This document shows positions 1 through 12,775 of a stretch of DNA of 64,000 nucleotides, in pieces. The translations under genes were made by a program, and so were the position numbers. Each line of letters opens with the position of its first letter. Within the stretch, counting starts at the first letter, position 1. This stretch comes from Spirodela intermedia (Eukaryota > Streptophyta > Magnoliopsida > Alismatales > Araceae): contig LR746269.1 of assembly GCA_902729315.2 (NCBI GenBank), positions 8,468,231 to 8,532,230 of the forward strand, in the 5' to 3' direction. The notes under the pieces were generated by a model that worked only from the letters and a program-made list of their open reading frames with translations, was not told the origin of the DNA and ran no database searches.

Positions 1-91
1 GCGATCTGGTGTCCCGCGTGGCTACTTCTCCCGCATAGATCCCCACGTCGGAGTCGATCAACCTGCTATTTGTACGGGGATCACCGACAAA

Positions 92-100
92 ACTATTAAA
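92..100 (+). promoter_or_regulatory. Possible TATA-like box of the fucosyltransferase gene
   Basis: An AT-rich element (ACTATTAAA) lies about 75 bases before the start codon in otherwise GC-rich DNA. The spacing suits a TATA-like box. The match to the plant consensus is weak. Confidence 0.3.
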
Positions 101-169
101 TGCAGCAAGGACGGCGCAGAGAGGAGCAGCCTCTCCCCGGCGACCACCCCGCAAGCTCTCCGGCCGTCG

Positions 170-2687
170 ATGGAGGTGAAGAGGACGGCGACGAGGCGGC
201 CGCAGCAGCAGCTTCCGCCGCCGCCGTCCGCCGGCTCGCCCTCTGATCCGGAATTTGCTCACAACGGCGCCGGATGCGGCCTGCTGTTCCCCTCAGGAGA
301 CGCCGGCGGCGGTTATCCTCCTCTTGAGAAGCGGCGGCCGCTGAACGGCCGATACAAAGCCCTCACGCTGGCCTGCCTCATGATCTCCTTACTCGCGGTC
401 TTCCCCACGTTGGGTCTCCTCGCCGGCGTCCACCGCAACGCCTCGTCGCCCGACCAGCGGACGGCATTGCTGCTGCAACGGCAGCGGATGGAGGGGATGA
501 CCGACGATGACGCAGGTGAGCCCCCTCGCCCCCCTGCCTTCACTCCGCTTCATATCCCGTGCAGTGGTTGACCATCTTATTTGCTTACTCTCGTCGGACT
601 TCATTATGCTGTGGTTCGTCCCTCTGGACGACCATTTCCTCCTCTAATTAGAACCCTAGATTCCTCTCAAGATCGTGCACTGTTCTTCAGCATGAAATAG
701 TTGATACAGATTTGATTTTTCCATTGAACTTGGAGGTACCGCACGGATGTTAAATCCAATCAATCAAGCCTCCTTCATCCGGCAATGTTTCTCGCTCTTC
801 AGATCATACCTGTGATACTTAAACCCCAAAGCCTTGTCGAATTGCTCCGTTCCATTTCCGTGACAGTCTGGAAATCTCGTTCATGCCAGTTGCCTATTTC
901 CATGACTTCTGGCGGTTTCTCCGTCCGACTGTGTAAGCCCAAGCTCAAGAGACTGTCATCTTCGCTCCTGTACATGACCCAACAGCCTGCCTCTATCATC
1001 CAATACAATCACCTTCATCGCTAACATAGCTTCTTGATATTGCTTCTTCCTGGAGCTGAACCCTACGGAGCTCCCGTGGTTTATTTACAGCATGCAATGA
1101 ACTATGTTAGTTTTCTGGCTAGCTTGCCGACGATGACGATCCCGGTGGAGAGGATCATGGTCGAGCCCAGGTTTCTCCTGTGAATAGTGTTGCCTGATCT
1201 CGCATTACGCAGGCTCTGAAGGTGGGGACTCTCCTGCTTCTTCCGAATCGCCGGAGGAGAGACTGCTCAGGGGCCTGCTCGCTGACGGGTTTGACGAAGG
1301 ATCCTGCCTCAGCAGGTACCAGTCCACCTTCTTCCGGCGGCTCTCCGGCCACAAGCCCTCCCCTCATCTTCTGAAGAAGCTGAGGGGCTACGAAGCCCTC
1401 CACAGGAAGTGCGGCCCCAGCACGCAGATCTACAGAGAGGCCTCACGCCGGCTGCGGGCCAACCAGAGCTTGGGCCCGGATGAAGGCTGCCGATACCTGG
1501 TGTGGATCTCCTACAGCGGCCTGGGGAACAGGATGCTAACTCTGGCTTCGGCCTTTCTATACGCTCTGCTCACAGAAAGGGTCATGCTGGTGGAGCAAGT
1601 GGAGGACATGGCCGATCTCTTCTGCGAGCCCTTCCCTCAGGAGACCTGGCTTCTGCCTCTGGACTTCCCGCTCAGCCCCTTGGACCTGTTTGATGGCAAC
1701 TCTCCTTCTAGCTTCGGGAATCTCCTAAAAAACAAGGTCTTGGATGATGATGCTGAGGGTGTGTCAACTGGGTCCCCGCCAAGCTTCGTCTACCTCCATC
1801 TGGCCCATGACTATGGTCACCATGACAAGCTCTTCTTCTGCGAGCAAGACCAGCGGCTCCTCCATAGGATCCCCTGGCTGGTGATGAGATCAGACAACTA
1901 CTTTGTGCCCTCCCTCTTCCTGATCCCAGCATTTGATGAGGAATTGAGCCTCCTCTTCCCAGAGAAGGAGGTGGTCTTCCACCACCTGGGTCGGTACCTC
2001 TTCCACCCGACCAACGCCGTCTGGGGGCTGATCACCAGGTTCTACCTGGCCTACCTTGGCGGGGCAGAGGAGAGAGTCGGCATCCAGATCAGAGTCTTCG
2101 ACATGGGGACCGGCCCGTTCCAGCACATCCTGCACCAAATCATGGCCTGCACTCTGAAAGAGAAGCTGCTCCCGAATGCCAGCAAAGAGTCATGGTCGGC
2201 TCCCTCCTCTGTTCACAGGAAGAAGAAATCTGTTCTGGTCACCTCCCTCAGCTCCGGGTACTTTGAGAGGATCAGGAGGATGTACTGGGAGAACCCGACA
2301 GACGGTGGTGAGGTCGTCAGTGTCCACCAGCCGAGCCACGAAGAACACCAGCAGATGGGTAACCAGATGCACAGCAGGAAGGCGTGGGCGGAGATGTATC
2401 TACTCAGCCTGACGGACGTGCTGGTGACCAGCTCCTGGTCAACGTTCGGCTACGTAGCGCAGGGCCTCGGCGGCCTGAAGCCGTGGATCCTCGTCAAGCC
2501 TGAGAATCGAACGGTGCCGGACCCACCCTGCCGGCGGGCCTTGTCCATGGAACCGTGCTTCCACGCACCGCCCTTCTACGACTGCAGTGCTAAGACTGGG
2601 ACCGACACAGGAGCAGTGGTACCTCATGTGAGACACTGTGAGGACATGAGCTGGGGCCTCAAGCTGGTTGATGACAGCGGGCAGTAG
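170..2687 (+). CDS. FUT1: Galactoside/xyloglucan alpha-1,2-fucosyltransferase (GT37, FUT1-like)
   Basis: Two exons, 170-515 and 1213-2687, joined in phase 1 through GT-AG borders, give a 606-residue protein. It has a type II Golgi layout: a proline-rich cytosolic tail, one membrane segment at about residues 64-87, a variable stem, then a GT37 catalytic domain. Visible family motifs are WISYSGLGNRM near the start of the domain, VGIQIRVFD near residue 403 (the GDP-fucose-binding type motif), and SSWSTFGYVAQGLGG near 520. The family transfers fucose from GDP-fucose to galactose on xyloglucan or arabinogalactan side chains in the Golgi, for wall building. The start is the first ATG after a short leader. 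The N-terminal tail is longer than in many members. GT37 membership is secure; which acceptor it uses cannot be read from sequence. Confidence 0.93.
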
Positions 2688-2993
2688 CTGGTTAACGACG
2701 GTGAGTTGTAGCTGGCTGATGGACTCTTGTTGTCATTTGGCCAGTGAAGGCAGGAGACGAGGAAAGGAGCTATCTTTGCTGCGGAAGAATTGAGGAACCA
2801 CTCTGAAACTAACCCAGGTGATGCTTTCTCTTGACTTCATTATGACGACGATGACAAGGAGGTGGGAGATCATCATGGGCTGTTGTTCGATCATCACCTG
2901 TCATCTGTTTTCGCAGTTTATGATGGAGTCATTGTAAATAGTATGGTGAACTGATAGATAATATCAAGTAGTATTATCAGATTAGATTTTTAA

Positions 2994-3018
2994 TCTCTCT
3001 CTCTCTCTCTCTCTCTCT
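2994..3018. repeat. (CT)n microsatellite
   Basis: An uninterrupted CT dinucleotide run follows the FUT1-like gene. Confidence 0.95.
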
Positions 3019-4647
3019 TATATATTTCTTTCCATCTTGAGTTTTTATGTCCCTTTATGGGTCAACGAGCTCTTAGAACAGGGGTTTTAATCGGGCAAGA
3101 TCTGAGTGGTTGACCCTGTAGTCTCGGTTTCAAAGGGACCTTGGAGTCTATGCTAGATGAGGAATTTATTCCTGTGAGAATATGATCTCTAAGAAATTCT
3201 AATTGACGAGAATCTTGCTCTACTCGAAACCAAAATCTTTGAAAATTTATCAAATAGTATCGATTTATGGCCATCAACATGTTCATATTTTATGGCATTT
3301 TCCATAATGCAGTCAAAATCAGGCCGTCTTAAAGAAATGAGAATGATTTTATTGAGCTCATTTTAGAAATAGAATGGAAAAAAAATCAGAAAACTTTTAG
3401 AGATGAATGTTTGATTTGTTTCATGTTTAAACAGTTTATCCAATGTTAATAAATGATGCTAGAATTCTTGTTCAGAAGTCATCTAACCAATTAATTAATG
3501 GAACAAAACACACCAAGGAATCAGTTGAGTGATGAGGGTAAGGTTGTAAGAAACTAGCTAGCTACACTACTAGCGCAAGATTATATCCAAGAGGAATAAC
3601 CATCAAGATACGTATGCTCCAATAATTAAGTCTTCATGTTTTTCCTTGTATTTTAATCATTTTTAGGTGTATGGGAAAAACATATTTTTCAGTAGAATTA
3701 GAAAAGGCTTGATGATTCATAATTGGAGATGAAATTGCCTGCTCATTCTCAATGAAAGAAATATCACAATCATCATATTTAAACCCTAAAAAATATCATG
3801 ATTCATCCCAATACTAAGCTCACTGATGTGAAAACATTATTCTATTAAAGATCACGCCAGAAAACATATTAAATTATATTTTTAATTATCATAAATTACT
3901 TCCGTAGCATCTTTATCAAGAAATTGGATAATATTGTTCATTAATATTGTACTCTTGTTAGGATAAATGTATTACTAGATATCTTATTTTACTATGGGTA
4001 TTTGAATATGAGTCGATCAATATATATCTATATATATATATTTAGGTAGTCGAGGGAGTTCATTTGGGCCTACATGCAAATAATAGTGATTTCATTACCT
4101 CATTATGGGTAGCCACACTTACGTGTATACAAGTATAAACAATAATTTGGTTTCATGCATTCATTGGCTTGGTTTGTACTATGTTTTTCAGGTTGACAAA
4201 ATATCCTAATTTATTACAAAATATGGTAACTATGAAAATAAAAAGGGAAATAATTTATTTAATTTTATGCCTTCTAATTTTTCCGTTAATGAGATAATTG
4301 GTGATTGAATCTTCACGATTTTACTCTATCAATCCTCCAAGCGTAGTTTGAGGAGATTGGCTTTAGGGGTATTGATGCACTTCGCTGAAAACATCCTCTG
4401 GGTTTGTCTCAGAATCACTAGTACGAAGAAAAAAACCATGACCGAGTTCATGAGGCTTGAAGGCTCTGAATCATGGAGCTCATCGACCTGTTGTTTAGAA
4501 ACATTTAGTGGTCTCATATACTCTCTCTCTCTGTCTAGGCGCGTATGGAGGTAGGTGTTCAGTAGGACCCGTCCGATGGCCCATAACCCATTGTTGGGCC
4601 CAACTGGTTTTGGGCCTTGTAAAGGACTAACCAATTACTGTTGACAC

Positions 4648-4649
<2 letters not shown>

Positions 4650-4702
<53 letters not shown>
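4650..4702. repeat. (GA)n microsatellite
   Basis: About 26 uninterrupted GA units in intergenic DNA. Confidence 0.97.
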
Positions 4703-4706
<4 letters not shown>

Positions 4707-5329
4707 AGTGCACCAATTAAGGAAATTTATTGACACGTGCCCCCCCTTCCCCGCGAAAAAAAAGAAAAGAATCCCCGAGGGTTCCTTGGGGGCTAAGGGA
4801 TCTGAGTGGACCGCCCTCCTTACAAAGTCCCCAAGTCTCTGAAGTGCACAGCAATCAGTGGACGGTAACTTTGCAACCCGGCCCTCTTTTTCTGTAAACC
4901 TGAACTTGATGTGAAGCCCATAAACAAAGAATGGGCCCGGCCCGATTAAAACTTACCAGGCTTCTGATTTGTCCGCCGACCCTGCTCAGACTTCAAAGGA
5001 AGTTCGAAAATTGAAAAATAGAAAAAAAAGACCCAGCCCCATCGGACATACTGGGGATTTCGGTCCGAAAAGGACATCTTTTTATTTCCCAAATTTAGAC
5101 TTAAAAATTAAGCCCTGAAATAAAAACGGGCCCAGCCCGGCCAAACACTTCAGAAACTCAGATCCTTACCAGAGGGCAAGATTGCAGGTCAAAAGGTTCA
5201 AGTTTTCAGGGTCCTCAGCCCATTCCTTAGCGTACCAGAGAGAACACCATACCTCCCTAAACTGGACAGGTTGAGCCCCAAATTGCCCCAGGCCGAGGCC
5301 ATTCTCTGCTACGAGGGTGCACCAAAGCA

Positions 5330-8300
5330 TTACTCGGATTTTGCAGCCTCAGCGAAATCCCCATCAGCCCATTGATTTCTCATCTGCCAAATGAAGAAAT
5401 TGATCACCATTATTCGGAATTAGAGGCTTTGATCTGGATAATCTGAGGGTGACAAAGATTTCGGTGTTCCCACAGACAGATCACAATTCCGGTAAAATCT
5501 CTTGGAAAACATGTTTAATGGGTTTGATGAATGCTGATGCTGGACATTCATGGCATCGTCTTCTGATGAGATATCACCGGATTGATTGACGGTAAGAAGG
5601 ATCATGAAAAAAGAATGGTAGTTGTGAATTCATAACATGGTTCCACTGTAAATGTTGTCCACCTGGTTTTTCCCTCTCTTTCCAATATGTGATTTTGAGA
5701 AATTAGGGATCTGTGCTTCACCATCAAGGACTTCTAAGAGCACATAAATACCATTCATAATTCTTAAAAAAAAATTCTGGAACCATGCGCCATATTAAAT
5801 GGGAACCTACTCCACAAATATGAATGGTATTTGTGGAATTCATGTGCTGGCCATCTTAAAAGGAACCTACTCCACAAATAATTCATTATTTACCGGACAA
5901 TCTCCAAAGAAATCTGGACTGTACATGATATGGACCAGGCACACAGTTTTGATTGAGATGTAGATTGAGGCCATGGCGTTTTGCCTACGTCCTATCAGCT
6001 CTATATGGATAATATGCTTTGAAAGAATGTGAAAGAATGAGGTCATCCATCGCAAAAGCAATCACCACGAGTGAAGAAGGCTCAGGCTCCATAATTTGAC
6101 AGTCAGATTCAACGTGAAACCTATTCTAAAGATAGTTAAATTCTGGGAATTTCCGTATCAGGATAATAATGTATCTGTAAAGTATAGCATGCTGAGTGAG
6201 ATGATGAACGGGGGCATTTGGATAATATGGAATAATATGGAGGGAAGATATGTACCTTATGAAGATATTCCTTCTGGTATCTATAGCCCTGAGATTATCA
6301 GACAGCAGTCATTATACAGAAAAATAGCTACTTTAAATAAATCCAGGAAAAATAAAATTATAAACAAATGACATATTAACGGACCTTGTCGGTTCCATAT
6401 AAATAGTCGCAGTAGGTGAAGACAGAAGCAAAATTACTCTGGCTCTGTCTGCCAACATAGTGATGATAATCATGGTACTCCGCACCCCCGTAGAAAGGAA
6501 TGTACTTTGTGGGAGTGAAAGGGAACTCATAACTGTCCGCAGACAGGATTTTGGTCAATATTCATAGGAATAAAACCCAACTAAAATTGCGTTATACATC
6601 ATACAATCATGATTGACAACACTGTTCAACACGGGAGAAAGAAGTATATTACTAAATGAAACTACGCGAGTGCTTTTAAAAGTAAAATCAACTAGATCAT
6701 GCCCGTGACCGTCAGAAGTGGCATCAGACTTCTATCAAGTTTTCACATTCTGCTCGAGGTCTCCAAATATTTGAGGGTTATCATATATGGCACTGTCCTT
6801 GACTACATTAGCAATTAGATGGAATAGTTCATTTTAATGCATTCAAACATGAAACACTTGAATTAGGCTGATTCCTAAGAATAATCGCGTTAGGCAGTCC
6901 CCTTCACATCCCATATAATTAATTTACTTTGAGTTTCATTATGGTTCAAAAGCACAGACTTTGATCGCCATTCTTCTCCTTGAAAAGAATGAAGTTTTAT
7001 AATCTTACCATTTCTACTAGAAATCTACCCAGCACGTGCCAAATTCACTATGATTACTCCGTGATCGATTTCGAGCGATTCTAGGCATGGAATCAAACTA
7101 AGGTGGCATCAGTGAGTATCCTTAATTACTCATACATCAACCTAGTCCACCTGCTCACAGCATTTCTCCAAAAAAGGATGCATCCTTCTAAGACAAAAAA
7201 TAGAAGAAATGTAGTTCCCACCTTAGTGAAGTTGCCCAACTGTGGATGTCATAGACCATTAACCTAACTAAAAGTCGCCTACTAGTTTTGTTGGATGGAA
7301 TTCCATAATTTATTCGGCACAATTTTTCTCATTTGAAAAGGAATCTTCCATGCATTAAAACTGGAGAGCATCTTATACAAGCAACTGTTGACCATGATGA
7401 CTAGAAAAATGTGAGAAAATCAATGATGTTGCCTCATATTTCCGCATCAAAGATTACAAACAGCCCAAAGTGATCAATACATCAAATCCTACAGCAGTTG
7501 TCGTAGTGTAGGTGGGGAAAAGACAATCCAACTTCATACTTGTATAAACATATGCAACAAAAGGTTGAGAGAGATGAAAGAAGGGAGAAAGGTGAAATTA
7601 TCAATGTCAATTGACCTTACGTATTCACAGGAAAGCCTAAAAAAGGATCTCTATAACCAACACCTACTTTCTCTGTACAGCCACTACAGTGAATATGATA
7701 TCTAAATCAATATGATTCCATCCACTGACTTCCCCATCTAGGTATTTTCATTCTATGAATAAATTTTCACCATATCTGTAAACAAGCACTATCAAAGATT
7801 CAAGCATCTAATAGAATGAAGACCACCAACCGATTTTTTTCCATTCGCACATGGCATTATAAGTAGGTTCTCACATTATCAGGCCTCCTATGCTTGAATT
7901 GACCCATGAATATAATTCATAGAATGATGGATTGATGTTATTCTTCTCCTCTCTTTCGTTACAGTGGATGCATTGTAATGCAAGCATCTCCACAGCGTAA
8001 TACCACCTAAATGTGCACTTACCTCTTCTAATACCATTTCCCAAGATATTTCAATGAATAAGCAATGACTCTATCAATGGCTTAAAAATCTAAGCATCAA
8101 GAAATTCTCGATGATAGGAAAAAGAAGAGCAGCAAGGTAGTCTTACCCACTGTGAGTCTCAATAGCCTCCATCTGCCTCAGGATAATCCACAGCCAGAAG
8201 GTGATCATGTGTCCTGGCGCAATAGCAGGCCCAAGGAACGACGGTATGCCAAGGATCAGCACCTCCGCCCAGTGGGCATATGGTGCGGCAAACCCGATAG

Positions 8301-9122
8301 GTGCAGTGAACTCGTGGTGCACCCGGTGGATGTTCTCGTAACCCCACTTGGAATGCAAAAACCGGTGGATCCAGTAGTTTCCGTAGTCCTCCAACAGGAA
8401 GTAAACAAGAAGCTGGAAGAATATTTCCCACAGGCTGGGTAAGCCCAGGCCTGTCCTGATCCCCACAAACTGCCAAGAGAATACAGTGAACAGATCAAAC
8501 TCGAGGAGACTATTTATGAAATTTGATTCCCATCAGGCGTTGAAATGACCTCGATAATTTGAAACCTCAAATTACCATTGGGAAATGTTTAAATCTCCTA
8601 TCTGAAAACTCGATAGTTTGAATCCTCGAGATATCAAAGAAAGAAAGGAAGAAAGAAATGAACGGAAAATGTTTAAATCTCCTCTCTGTAATAATAAGGG
8701 AAAAAATATTGCAACATGTGCCGACATCGGATCATCCGGTCGGAAGACGAGTGACGATGAAGGTGGTAAGTCTAACGAGAAGAGCCCCGTACCTTGATCA
8801 TGGGGAAGGACATAAGCTGTAGGGGACCAACAACGAAAATAAACACCCGCATCACATCAACGTAGCACCGGCGGAACTCGGCCGGAAGCAATCGTGCTTT
8901 CGGCTGGAGCTTGTAATTGTCGAGGGGCTTAAACCCCTTGAGCTCGAGGAGGGCAAGCGGGAGGGGGACCAAGGTGAACACGAGGAAGAGGAATAGGATG
9001 TTGTGGTAGTACAGCAGCCAGTCGGGAATCTGGGCGGAATACCGGAACCATAGCTCCTCCACCGCCGTCAGCGCCCGCCCCAGCGCCGCCTCCGCCTCCG
9101 CCTGAGTTCCATACGGCATCAT
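5330..9122 (-). CDS. SMO1: Sterol 4-alpha-methyl oxidase, SMO1 type (methylsterol monooxygenase 1)
   Basis: Five exons on the minus strand (9122-8793, 8469-8147, 6532-6385, 6288-6256, 5383-5330) join in phase to 295 residues, the usual SMO1 length. The protein is a fatty-acid-hydroxylase-superfamily di-iron enzyme of the ER membrane that starts removal of a C4 methyl group from 4,4-dimethyl sterols such as 24-methylenecycloartanol. All three histidine boxes are present: HRFLH (145-149), HRVHH (158-162) and HDYHH (238-242). Hydrophobic segments lie near 35-60 and 95-112. APYAHWAE and YGGAEYHDYHHY are typical of SMO1 rather than SMO2. The fourth exon is only 33 nt (GYRYQKEYLHK), and the last exon encodes a short tail ending AAKSE. 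The first intron and intron 4 carry small local duplications. The family call is very secure; SMO1 over SMO2 rests on motif resemblance. Confidence 0.96.
5800..5880. repeat. Direct repeat in SMO1 intron 4
   Basis: The phrase GGAACCTACTCCACAAATA occurs twice about 62 bases apart, each preceded by a similar GCCAT-TTAAA stretch. It is a small local duplication inside the intron. Confidence 0.7.
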
Positions 9123-9324
9123 TGTGCTCCCAAATCCTCTCCCCTCTTCCTCTTCCTCTCCCTCTCCCTCGGGGGCAGCGGTTCTGTTTCCCCTCCCTTC
9201 GTCCTCGGATGGTGGAGATGAGATCGAGAGCGAGAAAAACAGAGAGCGAGAAAAACAGAGAGAAAAAGATAAAGATGGCGCCAGCTGAGGAAGTCCGACG
9301 GCATTGGATGGAAGTCTTGCGCTA
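9123..9324 (-). promoter_or_regulatory. SMO1 5' UTR and proximal promoter
   Basis: Purine-rich sequence on the coding strand directly upstream of the SMO1 ATG, with GAGAG-rich stretches. No clear TATA box was seen. It abuts the decayed TRM13-like segment that starts near 9325. Confidence 0.4.
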
Positions 9325-10195
9325 TAATATTTAATTATAAATATTTCCCTAAATAATATTAAATAGTTAGATAACCCCCCACGGTATTGACAAATCTCTC
9401 ACATCTGAGAAAGGAGTGATATTTGATATAAAGTGGGGCCCAGTTTTACGTGGCAACGTTGCTGAGAAGGACACGTACTCCGGGGGAGGGGGGAGGATAC
9501 ATATCACCCTTGTTAAGATTATAGTTGCTTAAACTATGCAAGTATTTTAATTGGTTATATGTTGATTTACAAATCTTCAGTCGCATCGTTGTAAGGGTGT
9601 CCGCACTGTTCCACGTGTCGTATTTTAACAATGGTCCAGATCTGGGATGGCGAGCGCAGGAGATGCCACCTGGACTCGCAGCAACTTGGCCGGACCTCTC
9701 ACAATGGGTCCCACTTGGAGATCTAAACGACTTCCCCACTCCGGGGAAGGATGGCCAATCCGACCCGGGTCGAGATCGGTCTAAGCGGCCGATTGGCCAG
9801 TGGACTCAAATCAGATTAAAATAAATAAGTAGAGTTTTTAATAAACGGTTTTTTAAAATGTTAGGTTATATAAGACAGGCTCACACTCGAACTCTAGGCT
9901 GGCTCAATAGTGGGGTTTTATCCGAAGCCCAAACACACAAGTTGGGCCAGGTTATATGGGCTTCAATATATTAAGGTCGTTCATTTTAGGTAATTGAACG
10001 GCAAAGAGAATTCCAACTCGACGATTATGGTCTTGGATTGAGAATGATTGGCTTTGCTGTTTTCCTGCAATCCAAATGGATTTTGATGGACTGTTTTCTG
10101 CTTTCATTGGCTCTGTAGAAGTGATAGTCCAAGTTTAAGGTGCCCAAAAAGCATCAGCTATGCACCAATTCTACTCTACTTGACTCTATGTATGC
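9325..10195 (+). pseudogene. Fossil duplicate of the TRM13 promoter and first exon
   Basis: This stretch parallels 14035-15020 over most of its length: the AATATTTC-rich start, CACAAATCTCT-type sequence, TGGGGCCCAG, CAAATCAGATT-AAATAAATAAG, the GGCCCA-rich block, TCGAACGGCAAAGAGAAT and CCTGCAATCCAAA-GGATTTTG. It ends in a degraded match to TRM13 exon 1, which reads through the second cysteine of the first zinc finger as LCTNSTLLDS where the functional gene has LCANSALHDS. The GC-rich exon start is replaced by unrelated AT-richer sequence, and there is no downstream exon. A broken copy of the neighbouring gene's 5' end is the best reading. Confidence 0.75.
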
Positions 10196-11879
10196 ACTGC
10201 TGATAATATGCTAAAACTATTTATTAATTACCTTAAAGTATATATATTTTAGGATCAAATGTCTTATTTTTTAACATGTTATAATTTATAAAATAGTCAA
10301 ATAATAACTTTATAATGATTCTAAGATTTTTTCCTATTTTATAAATATTCTTGAATTTTTTATGACTTTGTTTTTAATTTATTTTGATATATTTAAGTCA
10401 TGAGGATATTTAAGTAATTTAGAGAAATATATATTTTTTATTTCACACATTCTAGGGGCTTTTCTATAATTTCTTGTAGTTAACGATATTGTCAATTGTT
10501 AGATTTTTATATATATTTGATGTGTCATTGTATGTGATGCAGCAGCGGCATGATTATTATTGGAGATGATGACCATTTTATTTATGAGAGAAGAAATCAA
10601 ATATATGAGATAACCTAGACTTATATAGATCTAAAACTATCCGAAACAACTGATGTTGGAATAAACTACTAGCAATGCTCAACGAACAAAATAATATCGA
10701 AAATGCCCCTACTTTAAGAGAAGCTCGCATATCTATGTGTTCACTATTTCAAGAGTATAATAGGTATTTTCTTATCTTTACGTACACAGCCAAGTAATCA
10801 ATGGAGATTTGAAACCTACTAACACTATAATTTATTTTTTCCTTTATTTGGACGTCATGATTTTTCTATAGACGACAATCAATAAAAAGAGACACTAGAA
10901 ATAGTCAATCATTGATGAAATCTTCATCATCCATAATCAAGGATTGTCATTAGCAACTGACCAAGGTTTCTAAATACAAAAATGAGAATTTTGGGAGGAA
11001 ATCGTATTCCCTATTGGTCGACAAACAAATTTTCATTGGGGGTAGAAGGATCCACTAAGAGATTTGTCCTAGTTTCTTCAAAGTGTTTCATTTGCAATAA
11101 GAGCCTTTTTGCTACATGGACTTGAAGAAGAAGCTTCTTGAGATATATTCCACCTCCATCAATCTCAACTCTGCCGAGTGACAATATTTAGAAATCTATC
11201 ACACTTCTACTTCGCTAGGTGTTAGTTGTCAATGACATTTTACTGCCACCTACCTTCATCCTTTGGACTTCGCATGGGAATCAAGAAAATGCCCATGGCA
11301 TGCATGTCAAATGTGAGTTTTTGAGGTTGTGGACATCCCTTGAAAACCTTCGGAACATACAAAATTTCAGTGATCACCGTTGTATTGCTGAAACTCTATT
11401 TTTCTTGTTTAAATTTTTTTAATCTTTAGATTAATGATAGTTTTGCTTGAATTTAAGTTTCAAAATTCATCTTTATTCCATTATGATCCATTAGGTATTT
11501 ACAAATTGAAGTTTCTAAAATCACTTTCACAAAAATCATCGAATTGAACTCTATTTTCACCCAAATTACTATTTTGGTAGGTGATGATTTTCACTCACAT
11601 CAACATCTCGATTTTATTTTTTTTAATTTTAAAAATATTTTTAAATAATATTTTAGTCTAAAAATTATATTCTTTGAGGAATTTTCTGAAATTTTACTTG
11701 ATACTATTATACATCCTTCTTAATGACTTCAATTTTTTTTCACTCTTTTTGGTGCTTTTTGCCAATTTTAAATTGATATATATTTTTAGAAATAATTTTA
11801 AAGATATGAAAATTAGTGTTTTGTTGTTTTTGTAAATTTTAAATTTGTATGATTTAATATAACAACTAGGTCATATCAT
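10196..11879. other. AT-rich intergenic DNA, nothing recognised
   Basis: AT-rich sequence with homopolymer runs and many stops in all frames. It lies between the TRM13-like fossil and a gypsy integrase fossil, so much of it may be old transposon sequence. No domain could be read. Confidence 0.4.
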
Positions 11880-12775
11880 TGGGGGAAATGGAAGTTGATA
11901 AGTTATAAATTTAATTTATACCTAGATCTTAAATGGGTTGAAGAGGTGTGGGTTGAGTTTATTATGAGGTCATTAGGTGAGAGACTTCGGTGTTTTGGGC
12001 CAAAGTTTAAGGTAAACATGGTTGCTTAGCATGAATTCAAAATCCTAAAGATTGGGTCACCATAAGTCTTCATCTATACTTGTGCCCATGCTAGGTGGGC
12101 CTTAAGTTGGTCCAATGTGGCATCTTACTATCCTTACCGTAGTTAATCCATGTCATACGACTATGCTAAATGTATAGCAAAAAAAATAACTATGGGGCCC
12201 TTTTGTAGCTAACTATGAAGGATGTGCTACCTATAGAAACATGAAAATTGGTGTTGTATCAATACTATGCCTAGGCTAACCACTTGTTTTACTAACATGG
12301 CTGGTTAGTGGGAAAATAGTGGAAGTATATTTCAAGGCCTTGATTGATGACTTCAGACTAGTGGTTGATCTATCATGATATATGCTCATTCGACAAAGTC
12401 TGAATCCATAAAAATTGAATAATGTCTACCAAAATATCTTTATGAATATATGATCTTGATCAGAAAATAGTAAAGTTGGAATGATGTGTTGCTGCACAAT
12501 GTCACAAAAAATGATCTAAGCTATCTAATTCATTGTGAATGAGTGTTAGAGGAGAGAGAAATGTGTATTTACTAAACTAATAAATACCGTAAGAATGTCA
12601 TTGAAGTTGGTTGACATAGGTAGCCTATCAATAAAATTCATTGATATCCTCCCATATTCTCTTCATAATGGGAAGTAGTTGAAAAGGTTTGGCTAGCATG
12701 AGGAATCCACCCTTGTTTCTTTGGTAGGTAGGGCAGGCCTTGACATATAAGAGCACATGAATAATTTGTTGTAAC
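11880..12775 (-). mobile_element. Ty3/gypsy integrase remnant
   Basis: Read on the minus strand with frameshifts and stops, 12775 down to about 12240 resembles the gypsy integrase: a CPTYQRNK zinc-finger end, a KRIWEDISMNFIDRLP core start and an SDQDHIFIK-FW-TLF stretch. Further on, to about 11880, a VYLKLWP-like segment and a NPHLFNPFKI-like segment match the C-terminal GPY/F part of the domain. It is a dead fragment of a longer element. LTRs for it were not identified. Confidence 0.72.

Larger units (their letters stand above)
2688..5329. other. Intergenic region between FUT1-like and SMO1 3' ends
   Basis: The two flanking genes converge here. The first 250 bases are probably the FUT 3' UTR. 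The rest is AT-rich with a (CT)n tract near 3.0 kb and a (GA)n tract near 4.65 kb. From about 4.74 kb to SMO1 it is more GC-balanced and carries GGCCC motifs. No conserved coding frame, transposon domain or RNA gene was recognised. Confidence 0.5.

Noticed and set aside
6096-6371. 91-codon open frame within SMO1
   Set aside because: It overlaps SMO1 exon 4 on the opposite strand; the SMO1 reading is conserved.
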